NCBI GenBank assembly: GCA_050946115.1
Contig: JBMNUF010000025.1
Location: 1 to 36,192 of the forward strand
Source: CAYFRC01 sp050946115
GTDB taxonomy: Bacteria; Bacillota; Clostridia; Christensenellales; Aristaeellaceae
Reading direction: 5' to 3'
DNA length: 36,192 nt
In this document: piece by piece, positions 23,736 through 31,871 of the stretch
How positions within the stretch are numbered: position 1 is the stretch's first letter
Layout: each line of letters opens with the position of its first letter
Notes under the pieces: generated by a model
Databases searched by the model: none
The model's input: only the letters and a program-made list of their open reading frames with translations
What the model was told of the DNA's origin: nothing
Made by a program: the position numbers and the translations under genes

Positions 23736-25136
23736 ATGTTTTTTAAGCGGCAAAGGATGATGCGGATGCGGTTTTTGAAAAGGGACGCGGACGGGTTTGC
23801 AAAGAGCCTCCTCGTCATGGCGCTTCCCATGGTTTTGCAGAATCTGATCGATGCAAGCGTCACGCTTGCGGACACGGTCATGCTCAGCTTCGTCAGCCAG
23901 CAGGCGCTTTCCGCAACTTCGCTTGCAAACAACGTACACAACGTTACATACATGATCCTCTATGGGCTCTGCTCGGGCTCATCCATCCTGATCTCGCAGT
24001 ACTGGGGCAGAAAGGACACGGAGACCATCGAGCGCACCATTGGGATTTCGTTGCGGTTTTCCCTTTCGCTGGGATGCATCGTCATGCTCCTCGTGACGCT
24101 GATTCCGGACCGAATCATGCGTATATTCACGTATGATACGGAACTCATCGAAATCGGCGCGACGTATCTGCGCATTCTGGGCGCGTATTACCTGATGAAT
24201 GCGTTCACGCAGGTATATACCACCTCCCAGCGCGCGATGGAGCGCGTGTTATTTGGAACCGTGGTCAACACGATCACGCTCCTCACGAATGTGGGGCTGA
24301 ATGCCTGCTTCATCTTCGGCATCGGCCTTCCGAAGCTCGGCGTCGTGGGCGTCGCCTATGCAACGGTTATCGCCAAGGGAATTGCGTTTCTCATCTGTAT
24401 CGCGGATGCCGCGGCGGCGCGCAACGGCGTGCGGGTGCGGATCAGATTCCTGTTCGCGCGAAAAAAGGCGCTCTTTCGGGATTATATGAAATATACCCTG
24501 CCCGCGCTCGCCAACGACGCCCTGTGGATCACTGGCATTTCGATGTATTCCGTAATCCTCGGGCACCTTTCCAGCGATATGGTTGCGGCGAACAGCTTCG
24601 CCAACGTCGCGCGCACCATGGCGACGGTGATTTGTTTTGCGGTGGCGAACGCCGCGGCGGTCATGATGGGGAAGACGCTGGGGGAGGGCAACCTCGAAAA
24701 GGGAAGAGCGTACGCCAAACGGTTCATGATCCTGTCGATCTTTTTGGGCGTACTCGGCGGGCTCGCCATCGCGGCGGCGATGCCGTTTCTTTTGAAATAT
24801 GCGCGACTTTCGGGCGAGGCGCTCGATTTTCTGCGGTTTATGCTGTATGCCTCGATGATCAACGTCGTGGGGCAGAGCGTCAATACGACGCTTCTGTGCG
24901 GCATCCTCCGCGCGGGCGGCGACGCGCAATACGGGCTGATTTTGGACGTCATCAGCACGTGGGGATACGGGGTATGCATCGGCTCACTCTTGGCGTTTGT
25001 GCTGAAGGTTCCGCCGAAGGTCGTGTATATGTTTCTCTTCTTAGATGAGATACTCAAAATGCCCGTCAACTTCTGGCGGTATTCCCAGGGAAAATGGGTC
25101 AAAAACATCACGCGCGACATGGCGGCGCTCGATTGA
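23736..25136 (+). CDS. MATE-family efflux transporter
   Basis: A 466-residue membrane protein of the multidrug and toxic compound extrusion family, which exports cationic drugs or metabolites in exchange for Na+ or H+. About twelve hydrophobic segments form two similar halves; typical stretches are LVMALPMVLQNLIDASVTLA, GSSILISQYWGRKD, and, in the second half, ANSFANVARTMATVICFAVA with AAVMMGKTLGEGN. The start is taken at ATG 23736, one base after the caspase stop, with GAGGA at 23726; an inner ATG at 23757 (after AAAGG) is also possible. The 1-base gap points to translational coupling to the caspase gene, though no functional link is known. Substrate cannot be told. Confidence 0.92.
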   Translation: MFFKRQRMMRMRFLKRDADGFAKSLLVMALPMVLQNLIDASVTLADTVMLSFVSQQALSATSLANNVHNVTYMILYGLCSGSSILISQYWGRKDTETIERTIGISLRFSLSLGCIVMLLVTLIPDRIMRIFTYDTELIEIGATYLRILGAYYLMNAFTQVYTTSQRAMERVLFGTVVNTITLLTNVGLNACFIFGIGLPKLGVVGVAYATVIAKGIAFLICIADAAAARNGVRVRIRFLFARKKALFRDYMKYTLPALANDALWITGISMYSVILGHLSSDMVAANSFANVARTMATVICFAVANAAAVMMGKTLGEGNLEKGRAYAKRFMILSIFLGVLGGLAIAAAMPFLLKYARLSGEALDFLRFMLYASMINVVGQSVNTTLLCGILRAGGDAQYGLILDVISTWGYGVCIGSLLAFVLKVPPKVVYMFLFLDEILKMPVNFWRYSQGKWVKNITRDMAALD

Positions 25137-25147
25137 GGGGAGAAACA

Positions 25148-26044
25148 ATGCCGTTTCTGTGCAATCTCTGCCCGAGGGAGTGCTCCGCGCTGCGCGCAGG
25201 GGAAGCGCCCGGGCGTGGCAAGGGCTTTTGCCGCATGGGCGAAAAACCTGCGCTCGCGCGCATGGCGCTGCATTTTGACGAGGAACCGTGCATTAGCGGC
25301 GAAAACGGCTCCGGCGCAGTGTTTTTTTCGGGATGCAGCCTCAAATGCGTATTCTGCCAGAACGACCTCATCAGCCGCGGCTGCTTCGGGCGCGAGATTG
25401 GCGTGGAATCCCTGCGCAAGGGGTATTTCGACCTCATTGAGCAGGGCGCGCACAACATCAACCTCGTCAACCCCACGCACTATGCGCGCGCGATCCGCGA
25501 GTCCCTGCAGGGCGGGCTTCCCGTGCCGGTCGTGTGGAATTCGGGCGGATACGAAAAGGTCGAAACGCTGAAAGAACTCGAGGGCATGGTGCAGGTGTAC
25601 CTGCCCGACCTGAAATACATCGACGAAAAGAGCGGCAGAGACTTTTCTGCCGCCCCGAACTACTTTCGCTATGCCGCGCCCGCGCTGAAGGAAATGCTTC
25701 GGCAGGCGGGGCGCGTGCGGTTGGACGAGAATGGGATGATCCGATCGGGCGTAATCGTCAGGCACCTGATCCTCCCCGGACACGCGGAGGAATCCATGCG
25801 CATCTTGGACTGGATTCGAGAGAATATGGAGGGCGCGTGGGTGAGCCTCATGGCGCAGTACGTGCCGTTCGGGCGCGCAACATCCATAGAGGGACTAAAC
25901 CGCCGCCTCACAGAGGAAGAATACGAAAAAGTAGTCGATCACATGCTGGATATCGGCTTGGAGGACGGGTACGTGCAGGAGCTGTCCTCCGGCGACGAAA
26001 AGTACATCCCGGCATTCGACCTCACGGGCGTTCCGAAGGAATAG
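25148..26044 (+). CDS. PflX-like radical SAM protein (COG1313)
   Basis: A 298-residue radical S-adenosylmethionine enzyme. The SAM-bound [4Fe-4S] cluster motif is CSLKCVFC (C63, C67, C70). An N-terminal extra cysteine set (C5, C8, C12, C28 in CNLCPREC...FCRMG) is the mark of the PflX/COG1313 group, related to pyruvate formate-lyase activating enzymes; the substrate of this group is unknown. GAGGGGAG at 25135-25142 precedes the ATG. It is last in the gene run, 11 bases after the MATE gene, and its TAG stop lies one base from the stop of the convergent BIG2 gene, so no separate terminator fits. Confidence 0.85.
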   Translation: MPFLCNLCPRECSALRAGEAPGRGKGFCRMGEKPALARMALHFDEEPCISGENGSGAVFFSGCSLKCVFCQNDLISRGCFGREIGVESLRKGYFDLIEQGAHNINLVNPTHYARAIRESLQGGLPVPVVWNSGGYEKVETLKELEGMVQVYLPDLKYIDEKSGRDFSAAPNYFRYAAPALKEMLRQAGRVRLDENGMIRSGVIVRHLILPGHAEESMRILDWIRENMEGAWVSLMAQYVPFGRATSIEGLNRRLTEEEYEKVVDHMLDIGLEDGYVQELSSGDEKYIPAFDLTGVPKE

Positions 26045-26045
26045 C

Positions 26046-27221
26046 CTATTTCACCGTCACCTTGAATTTCGCGACGATCTTCGTGCCGTCCCGCGTTTGG
26101 CAGGCGATGGTCGCGGTGCCCTTCTTCTTGGCGAGGATGTAGCCCTTTTGGTTGACGGCGACGACCTTTTTGTTGCTGCTCTTCCAGCGGAGCGTTTTGT
26201 TGTAGGCGTTTTCGGGCAGGATCGTTGCGACGAGTTTTTGCTTTTCGCCCCGCCTCATGACGGATGTGCCCGTGATTTCCACGCTCGAAACGGGCATATT
26301 TTTGACGACGATTCGGAGGGTTGCCTTCTTGCCGTTTTCCGTAGATACGGCGATGATTGCCTTGCCCTTCTTTTTCGCCGTCACGATGCCGTCTGCGACG
26401 GATGCGACCGAGGGCCTGCTGCTCTTCCATTGCAGGGCGGAGGCGGCGTTTTCGGGCGCGAGCGTCGCGGTGAGCGTCAGGGTGTTTCCGACATAGAGCG
26501 TCACCGTGCCCTTTTTGTCGAGTGAAATGCCCGTGGGCTTGACGGAGGGAATCGGAGCCGGTTCGCTTTTCAGGAGGTTGTATACCTTCGTGCGGCGCGT
26601 CTTTGTATAGGTCGCATAGACGAGCGCAGCCCTATACATCTCCTCCAATGTGACGTTCCCGTAGCCGCCCGCAAATTCGGCGGCTTTGACGGCGTATTTC
26701 TTGACGGCTCCCGTGCCCGCTTGGTGCGCGATGTCCGCATAGTAGATGAGTGCGCCGGCATCCCGAATGCCCAAGCCCATTGCGGTTGTGAGATAGCGCG
26801 ATACGTCTTTTTCGGCGAGCGCGTCCTGCGCGGCGCGGCCCGCGTCCGTATTCAGCAGGCGCGAAACGTAGCCGCGCTGTTCCTTCGTGAGCTTTACGCC
26901 CTTCCATACGGAGGTCGAGCCGTCTTTTAATGTGCGAAAGAGCTTGTCGCCCAAGGCGCCTTTCGCGGTTTCTTCGTCGGCGGCGATGATCGTCTTGAGA
27001 AGGCTTACCGCCCTGCCGTTGTTCCACTGGAGGATGCCGACGGAGGGACACGAATTGCTGTCGTTCGCGACGGAGGTATAGCTGTTGTTCGTCTCCATCT
27101 TCCCGATGACCTGTATCGCCTTTTGCAGAACCGCTTTGTTCACCGTTTCCGCGCCCGCAGGGAATATGGGCAGAAGCGCCAAAATCAGGAGCACGGACAG
27201 CCATCTGCTTAAATATTTCAC
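26046..27221 (-). CDS. Secreted lysozyme-like protein with two BIG2 domains
   Basis: A 391-residue exported protein. A signal peptide covers residues 1-24 (cleavage near PAGAE). Residues about 26-215 form a helical domain with IGKMETNNSYTSV (E43 a possible catalytic acid), SVGILQWNNGRAVSLL and YYADIAHQAGTGAVKKY, which recalls phage-type muramidases and transglycosylase-like enzymes, though I cannot assign a family. Two BIG2 domains follow (about 228-307 and 310-391; LQWKSSRPSVASVADG and LRWKSSNKKVVAVNQKG). The GTG at 27219-27221 is chosen over the GTG three codons earlier, since AGGA at about 27232-27235 gives better spacing and leaves a standard signal peptide. A strong promoter lies at 27254-27282. 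Probably a wall-binding or wall-cutting protein. Confidence 0.75.
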   Translation of the reverse strand: MKYLSRWLSVLLILALLPIFPAGAETVNKAVLQKAIQVIGKMETNNSYTSVANDSNSCPSVGILQWNNGRAVSLLKTIIAADEETAKGALGDKLFRTLKDGSTSVWKGVKLTKEQRGYVSRLLNTDAGRAAQDALAEKDVSRYLTTAMGLGIRDAGALIYYADIAHQAGTGAVKKYAVKAAEFAGGYGNVTLEEMYRAALVYATYTKTRRTKVYNLLKSEPAPIPSVKPTGISLDKKGTVTLYVGNTLTLTATLAPENAASALQWKSSRPSVASVADGIVTAKKKGKAIIAVSTENGKKATLRIVVKNMPVSSVEITGTSVMRRGEKQKLVATILPENAYNKTLRWKSSNKKVVAVNQKGYILAKKKGTATIACQTRDGTKIVAKFKVTVK

Positions 27222-27253
27222 AATTATCACATCCTGTCATCGATTTGTAATAT

Positions 27254-27282
27254 ATTATAAGCGCATTGTGCTCTTCTGTCAA
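27254..27282 (-). promoter_or_regulatory. Consensus promoter of the lysozyme-like/BIG2 gene
   Basis: On the minus strand a perfect TTGACA (27277-27282) and a perfect TATAAT (27254-27259) are spaced by 17 bases. The leader is about 25 bases. It stands back to back with the promoter at 27314-27342. Confidence 0.9.
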
Positions 27283-27313
27283 GCCCGCCGGATGTTACGC
27301 TTTTGTGTAGCGA

Positions 27314-27342
27314 TTGACAAAGGGCGCGTTATGCGTTAAGAT
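27314..27342 (+). promoter_or_regulatory. Promoter of the nth-obgE-ahcY operon
   Basis: A perfect TTGACA (27314-27319) and TAAGAT (27337-27342) are separated by 17 bases. The transcript would have a leader of about 70 bases to the nth TTG start. Nothing else recognisable lies in this intergenic region. Confidence 0.7.
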
Positions 27343-27418
27343 AATGTACGGGGATTGTTTTTAACGTCCCGTTTCAAACAGATACGCATGAATTTGCTAT
27401 ACTAAGGAGGACTCTTTT

Positions 27419-28057
27419 TTGACTACGGAAGATGCGGGAAAGGCGCTTGCGCTCTTGGAGGCGCTGTATCCCGAGGCGAGGGCGGAGCTGCATTTCTCCA
27501 ACCCCTTTGAGACGCTTATCGCGACGATTCTGTCCGCGCAATGCACGGACAAGCGCGTGAATATGGTGACGGAGCCGCTGTTTCGCGACTATCCCGACGC
27601 ACACGCCATGTCGCGCCTCACGGCGGAGGAGTTGGAGGAGATCATCAAGCCCTGCGGGCTCTACCGCATGAAGGCGAAAAACATCCTGGGCGCGTGCAAG
27701 GCGCTCATCGAAACATACGGCGGCAAGGTGCCGAACACGCGAGAGGAACTGATGGCGCTTCCCGGTGTCGGGCAAAAAACGGCGGGCGTGGTGCTGCTTG
27801 CGGCGTTCGGGGACGACCAGATTCCCGTCGATACGCACGTGTTCCGCGTCGCGAACCGCATCGGGCTCGCGCAGGCGGACAGCGCGGAAAAGACGGAGAT
27901 GTAGCTTCGCGAAATCCTCCCGAAGGGAAGCTGGTCGCACGCGCATCATCTCTTAATCTGGCACGGCAGGCGCTGCTGCCACGCGCGTAAGCCCGAATGC
28001 GAAAGGTGCCCTGTCGGGCAAAACGATCTGTGCCGATACGGCAAAGGCGAGGAATAA
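27419..28057 (+). pseudogene. nth: Endonuclease III gene with an in-frame amber codon
   Basis: The frame encodes endonuclease III (base-excision DNA glycosylase/AP lyase for oxidised pyrimidines) but has TAG at 27902-27904, codon 162. Before it are the HhH motif LPGVGQKTAG with catalytic K120 and VDTHVFRVANR with D138, at the same numbers as in E. coli Nth. After it, the same frame continues to TAA at 28055-28057 with HHLLIWHGRR and the cluster cysteines C187, C194, C197 and C205 (x6, x2, x7; the last gap is longer than the usual x5). With the amber codon read as sense the product would be 212 residues, the normal size. The 161-residue fragment lacks the iron-sulfur loop and probably has no activity. 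TAG ends other genes here, so general recoding is unlikely. The start is TTG at 27419, with AAGGAGG 8 bases upstream. Confidence 0.85.
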
Positions 28058-28061
28058 TACA

Positions 28062-29327
28062 ATGGCTTTATTTGTGGACATCGTAAACATCACATGCAAG
28101 GCGGGCAACGGCGGCAACGGCTGCGTGTCCTTCCATCGCGAGAAATTCGTGCAAAAGGGCGGCCCCGACGGCGGCGACGGCGGAAACGGCGGAAACGTCG
28201 TCTTCGTTGCGACCGAGCGCATGCACACGCTCATGGATTTTCGCTTTCGCCGCTCGTATGCGGCGGAAGCGGGCGAAGACGGCAGCTCCCGCAACTGCAA
28301 GGGAAAGACCGGCGCGGACATCGTGATCGAAGTTCCGTGCGGCACCGTCGTGCGCGAAAAGGCGACGGGGCGCGTGCTGCTGGACTTGTTTCAGGACGGC
28401 GAGCGCCGAATGCTCCTAAAGGGCGGAAACGGCGGCTTCGGCAACGCGCGGTTCGCCACGCCCACGCGGCAGGCGCCGAATTTCGCAAAACCGGGGGAGA
28501 AGACGCAGGAGCTGGAGGTGCAGCTGGAACTGCAATCCATAGCGGACGTGGGGCTCGTGGGCTTTCCGAACGTCGGAAAATCCACCATCCTATCCGTCGT
28601 CACCGCTGCGCGCCCGAAGATCGCGAATTACCACTTTACGACGCTGCAGCCCAACCTCGGCATCGTCAGGCAGGACGAGTTTTCCTTCGTCATGGCGGAC
28701 ATCCCGGGGCTTGTGGAGGGCGCGTCGCAGGGCGTGGGGCTTGGGCACGATTTTCTGCGGCACGTAGAGCGCACGAGGATGCTCATCCACGTACTCGACA
28801 TCTCCGGCAGCGAGCATCGAGACCCGCTCGAGGATTACGACGCGATTGTGGAAGAGCTCAAGCAATACGGGCGGCTCTCCGAAAAGCCCGTCATCGTCGC
28901 GGCGAACAAGACCGACCTCCCCGACAGCGAGGAAAACCTGTCGCGCCTGCGCGAAAAGCTCAAAGACACCGATATTCAGATTTTCCCGGTTTCCGCTGCG
29001 ACGCACAGGGGCTTTGAAAGCCTCCTGCGCGCGTGCGTGAAAATCCTCATGGAGCTTCCGCCCGTGGAGCCGTATATCGAGGAGGAGCTCCTTCCCGAGC
29101 TTCCCGAGGAATCCTTCACGGTCGAGATCGAGGACGGCGCATATGTGCTCTCAGGCCCGTCCATGCAAAAGCTCATCGACAGCGTGAATTTCGGCGACGA
29201 GGAGTCGCTCAACTGGTTCCACAAGACGCTGCGGCGTTGGGGTGTCATCGACGCGCTGCGCGAAAAAGGCGCGAAGGAGGGGGACACCGTTCACCTCGGC
29301 GATATGGAATTCGACTTTATAGAATAA
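28062..29327 (+). CDS. obgE: GTPase ObgE/CgtA
   Basis: A 421-residue essential GTPase that binds the 50S subunit and is tied to ribosome assembly and the stringent response. The glycine-rich Obg fold fills about residues 1-158 (KGGPDGGDGGNGGNVVF), then the G domain with GFPNVGKST (about 166-174), DIPGLVEGA and NKTD, and a C-terminal OCT domain (about 345-421), which marks the Gram-positive type. The ATG is 4 bases after the full-length nth stop, with its ribosome site GAGGAA inside the nth tail. Complete and in a normal context; ahcY follows after 20 bases. Confidence 0.97.
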   Translation: MALFVDIVNITCKAGNGGNGCVSFHREKFVQKGGPDGGDGGNGGNVVFVATERMHTLMDFRFRRSYAAEAGEDGSSRNCKGKTGADIVIEVPCGTVVREKATGRVLLDLFQDGERRMLLKGGNGGFGNARFATPTRQAPNFAKPGEKTQELEVQLELQSIADVGLVGFPNVGKSTILSVVTAARPKIANYHFTTLQPNLGIVRQDEFSFVMADIPGLVEGASQGVGLGHDFLRHVERTRMLIHVLDISGSEHRDPLEDYDAIVEELKQYGRLSEKPVIVAANKTDLPDSEENLSRLREKLKDTDIQIFPVSAATHRGFESLLRACVKILMELPPVEPYIEEELLPELPEESFTVEIEDGAYVLSGPSMQKLIDSVNFGDEESLNWFHKTLRRWGVIDALREKGAKEGDTVHLGDMEFDFIE

Positions 29328-29347
29328 TACATAAGGAGGCGGGTTTT

Positions 29348-30592
29348 ATGACGAGTATCGTGCGAAATCCCGCACTTGCGCAGGCGGGGCTTACCAAAAT
29401 CGAGTGGGCGAGGCGGCATATGCCGGTCGTCGGGCTGATCGAAAAGCGTTTTATCGAGGAAAAGCCGTTTCAGGGGCTTCGCGTTGCGATGTCCATACAT
29501 TTGGAAGCCAAGACGGCGAGAACCGCGTTGCTCCTCAAAAACGGCGGCGCGGAGGTGTACGCCACGGGCTGCAACCCGCTCTCCACGCAGGACGACGTCG
29601 CGGCGGGGCTCGCCTCGCAGGGCGTGACCGTAAACGCCTGGTACGGCGCAACGGATGCCGAGTACCACGAACACCTTTTGTGCACGCTTTCCTGTAAGCC
29701 GCACATCATCATCGACGACGGCGGCGACCTCACGCAGATTCTGTGCGACGAACGCCCCGACCTCGCCGAGTGCCTCATCGGCGGCGGCGAGGAGACGACG
29801 ACGGGCGTCATGCGGCTTCGCGCGCGCGCGGAGGAGGGGAGCCTGCGCTTCCCGATGATCGCGGTGAACGACGCGCAGATGAAGTTCCTCTTTGACAACC
29901 GCTACGGCACGGGCCAGTCCGTGTGGGACGGCATCATGCGCACGACGAACCTCATCGTCGCCGGAAAAGACGTGGTCGTCGCGGGTTACGGCTGGTGCGG
30001 CAAGGGCGTTGCGATGCGCGCGAAGGGCATGGGCGCAAGGGTCATCGTGTGCGAGGTGAACCCCATAAAGGCGGTCGAGGCGGCGATGGACGGCTTTTCC
30101 GTGATGAAGATGGACGATGCCGCGAAGATCGGCGATCTGTTTATCACCGTCACTGGCTGCAAGGACGTCATCACCATGCGCCACATCCGCACGATGAAGG
30201 AGGGCGCGGTGCTCTCAAACGCGGGGCATTTCGACGTGGAAGTCGCGGTCGCGGAAATGCGCAGGGCGGCGACGCGCGTGTTCGAGGCGCGCCACAATAT
30301 CGAGGGGTTTGAGTTCGAAAACGGGCACACCGTGTATCTGATCGCGGAAGGCAGGCTCGTGAACCTCGCCGCCGCCGACGGACACCCCGCGGAGATCATG
30401 GATATGAGCTTTGCCCTGCAGGCGCTGACGGCGGAATACATGGCAAAGCACGGAAAAACCATGGAGAACAAGGCATACGACCTGCCGGAGGAGATCGACA
30501 GGGCGGTCGCGAAGATGAAGCTTTCCGTCATGCACCTTACGATCGACGCGCTCACCCCCGAACAGGAAAAATACATCTATTCCGCGAACTGA
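29348..30592 (+). CDS. ahcY: Adenosylhomocysteinase-family enzyme (AhcY; perhaps S-inosylhomocysteine hydrolase)
   Basis: A 414-residue NAD-dependent enzyme that splits S-adenosylhomocysteine, or in some lineages S-inosylhomocysteine, into homocysteine and the nucleoside. Signatures are the substrate region MSIHLEAKTARTALLL, EETTTGVMRL, and the NAD loop VVAGYGWCGKGVAMRAKGMG, followed by SNAGHFDVE. It is of the short type (about 415 residues, as in archaea and Thermotoga), without the C-terminal Lys/Tyr tail of the long bacterial and eukaryotic enzymes. The ATG at 29348 follows AAGGAGG; a longer frame from 29033 overlaps obgE. The next gene, 19 bases on, is a SAH/MTA deaminase, which raises the S-inosylhomocysteine route. 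Confidence 0.93.
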   Translation: MTSIVRNPALAQAGLTKIEWARRHMPVVGLIEKRFIEEKPFQGLRVAMSIHLEAKTARTALLLKNGGAEVYATGCNPLSTQDDVAAGLASQGVTVNAWYGATDAEYHEHLLCTLSCKPHIIIDDGGDLTQILCDERPDLAECLIGGGEETTTGVMRLRARAEEGSLRFPMIAVNDAQMKFLFDNRYGTGQSVWDGIMRTTNLIVAGKDVVVAGYGWCGKGVAMRAKGMGARVIVCEVNPIKAVEAAMDGFSVMKMDDAAKIGDLFITVTGCKDVITMRHIRTMKEGAVLSNAGHFDVEVAVAEMRRAATRVFEARHNIEGFEFENGHTVYLIAEGRLVNLAAADGHPAEIMDMSFALQALTAEYMAKHGKTMENKAYDLPEEIDRAVAKMKLSVMHLTIDALTPEQEKYIYSAN

Positions 30593-30611
30593 TGCCTTCG
30601 GAGGGTTTGCT

Positions 30612-31871
30612 ATGAAAAAAATCATAAACGCCCGCATTTGGACGGGTAAACGCGCGATCGAAAACAGCGCGGTCGCGATAGACAAGCAAAAGATCGTCTA
30701 CGTCGGCGCCCAAGAGGGCGCGCCCGATGCGGGAAGCTCCATCGATGCGAAGGGCGGCATCGTCATGCCTGCGCTGTACAACGCGCACGCGCACAGCGCG
30801 ATGACGATTTTGCGCGGCGTGGGCAGCGACCTCAAGCTCATGGACTGGCTGAATAAGGTGATGCCCATCGAAGACGGGCTCACGGAAGAGGACGTATACT
30901 GGGGAACCGTCCTCGCCTGTGCGGAGCAGATGCGGCGCGGCTGCGTCGCGTTCGCGGACATGTACTATTTCATGGATGAGGTGGCGCGCGCCGCGCTCGA
31001 TGCGGGCATCCGCGCGAACATCAGCCGCGGCTGCACGAACGAGCATGGCGCGGATTCCGTGTACGGATTGTACGAGAGATGGCACGGCAAGGGCAGCGGC
31101 AGGATCAACGTCTACATGGGCGTACACGCCGAATACACTACGAAGCCGGATTTCGTACAATACGCCGTGCGCGTCGCGGGCGAACTCAAGACGGGCTTTC
31201 ACGTACACGTGGCAGAATCCGTGGACGAGACGAAGGGCTGCATCGAGCGACACGGCGTTACGCCCGTGGAGTATTTCCGAAGGCTCGGCGCGTATGAAAA
31301 CCCGACCCTCGCCGCGCACTGCGTGCAGGTGATGGACGAGGACATTCGAATCCTCGCGGAGCACCGCGTCTCCGTCGCGACCAACCCCGCGAGCAATCTG
31401 AAGCTCGCAAACGGCGTCGCGCCGATCTCGAAAATGCGCGAAGCGGGCGTGCGCGTCGCGCTCGGAACGGACGGCGCATCGAGCAACAACACGCTGGATA
31501 TGTTTGCCGACATGCGGCTGATGTCGCTGCTGCAAAAGGGCATGCTGCGCGACGCGACAGCGCTTAACGCTGCGGACGCGATCTCGATCGCGACGCGGGA
31601 AGGCGCGCTTGCGTTGGGATTTGGCGACTGCGGCCTTTTAGAGGAAGGCATGCGGGCGGATCTGATCCTGCTCGATGCATCCGCCGAAAACCTGCAGCCC
31701 TATGATGCGGACCTGCCCGCGACGATCGTCTACGCGGCGCAGGGGCAAAACGTCCGCATGACCATGTGCGACGGCGAAATCGTCTACATGGACGGCATCT
31801 ATACGAAGCTCGACATAGAAGAAGCCTGTCGCCGCGTAAATCAAACAAAGAAGAGGCTATTACCATGCTAA
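30612..31871 (+). CDS. mtaD: MtaD-type deaminase (S-adenosylhomocysteine/methylthioadenosine/adenosine)
   Basis: A 419-residue metal-dependent amidohydrolase. Metal ligands are visible: H59 and H61 in YNAHAHSAM, His in GFHVHVAES, His in LAAHCVQVMDE and Asp in LGTDGASSNN. The layout matches the MtaD/TM0936 group, which deaminates SAH, MTA or adenosine to the inosine forms. Chlorohydrolase-type enzymes (guanine, hydroxyatrazine) are close relatives, so substrate is inferred from its neighbour ahcY. The ATG has GGAGG at 30599-30603. Its stop overlaps the MFS gene start by 7 bases. Confidence 0.85.
   Translation: MKKIINARIWTGKRAIENSAVAIDKQKIVYVGAQEGAPDAGSSIDAKGGIVMPALYNAHAHSAMTILRGVGSDLKLMDWLNKVMPIEDGLTEEDVYWGTVLACAEQMRRGCVAFADMYYFMDEVARAALDAGIRANISRGCTNEHGADSVYGLYERWHGKGSGRINVYMGVHAEYTTKPDFVQYAVRVAGELKTGFHVHVAESVDETKGCIERHGVTPVEYFRRLGAYENPTLAAHCVQVMDEDIRILAEHRVSVATNPASNLKLANGVAPISKMREAGVRVALGTDGASSNNTLDMFADMRLMSLLQKGMLRDATALNAADAISIATREGALALGFGDCGLLEEGMRADLILLDASAENLQPYDADLPATIVYAAQGQNVRMTMCDGEIVYMDGIYTKLDIEEACRRVNQTKKRLLPC

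Noticed and set aside
22025..23953. 642-codon minus-strand open frame opposite the caspase gene
   Set aside because: It is a shadow of the caspase reading frame; the composition is unnatural and no start signal is seen.
27902..27904. Pyrrolysine or other recoding at the nth amber codon
   Set aside because: TAG serves as the ordinary stop in several genes of this window, no recoding signal is evident, and Nth enzymes have no special residue at this place; a nonsense change or sequencing error is simpler.
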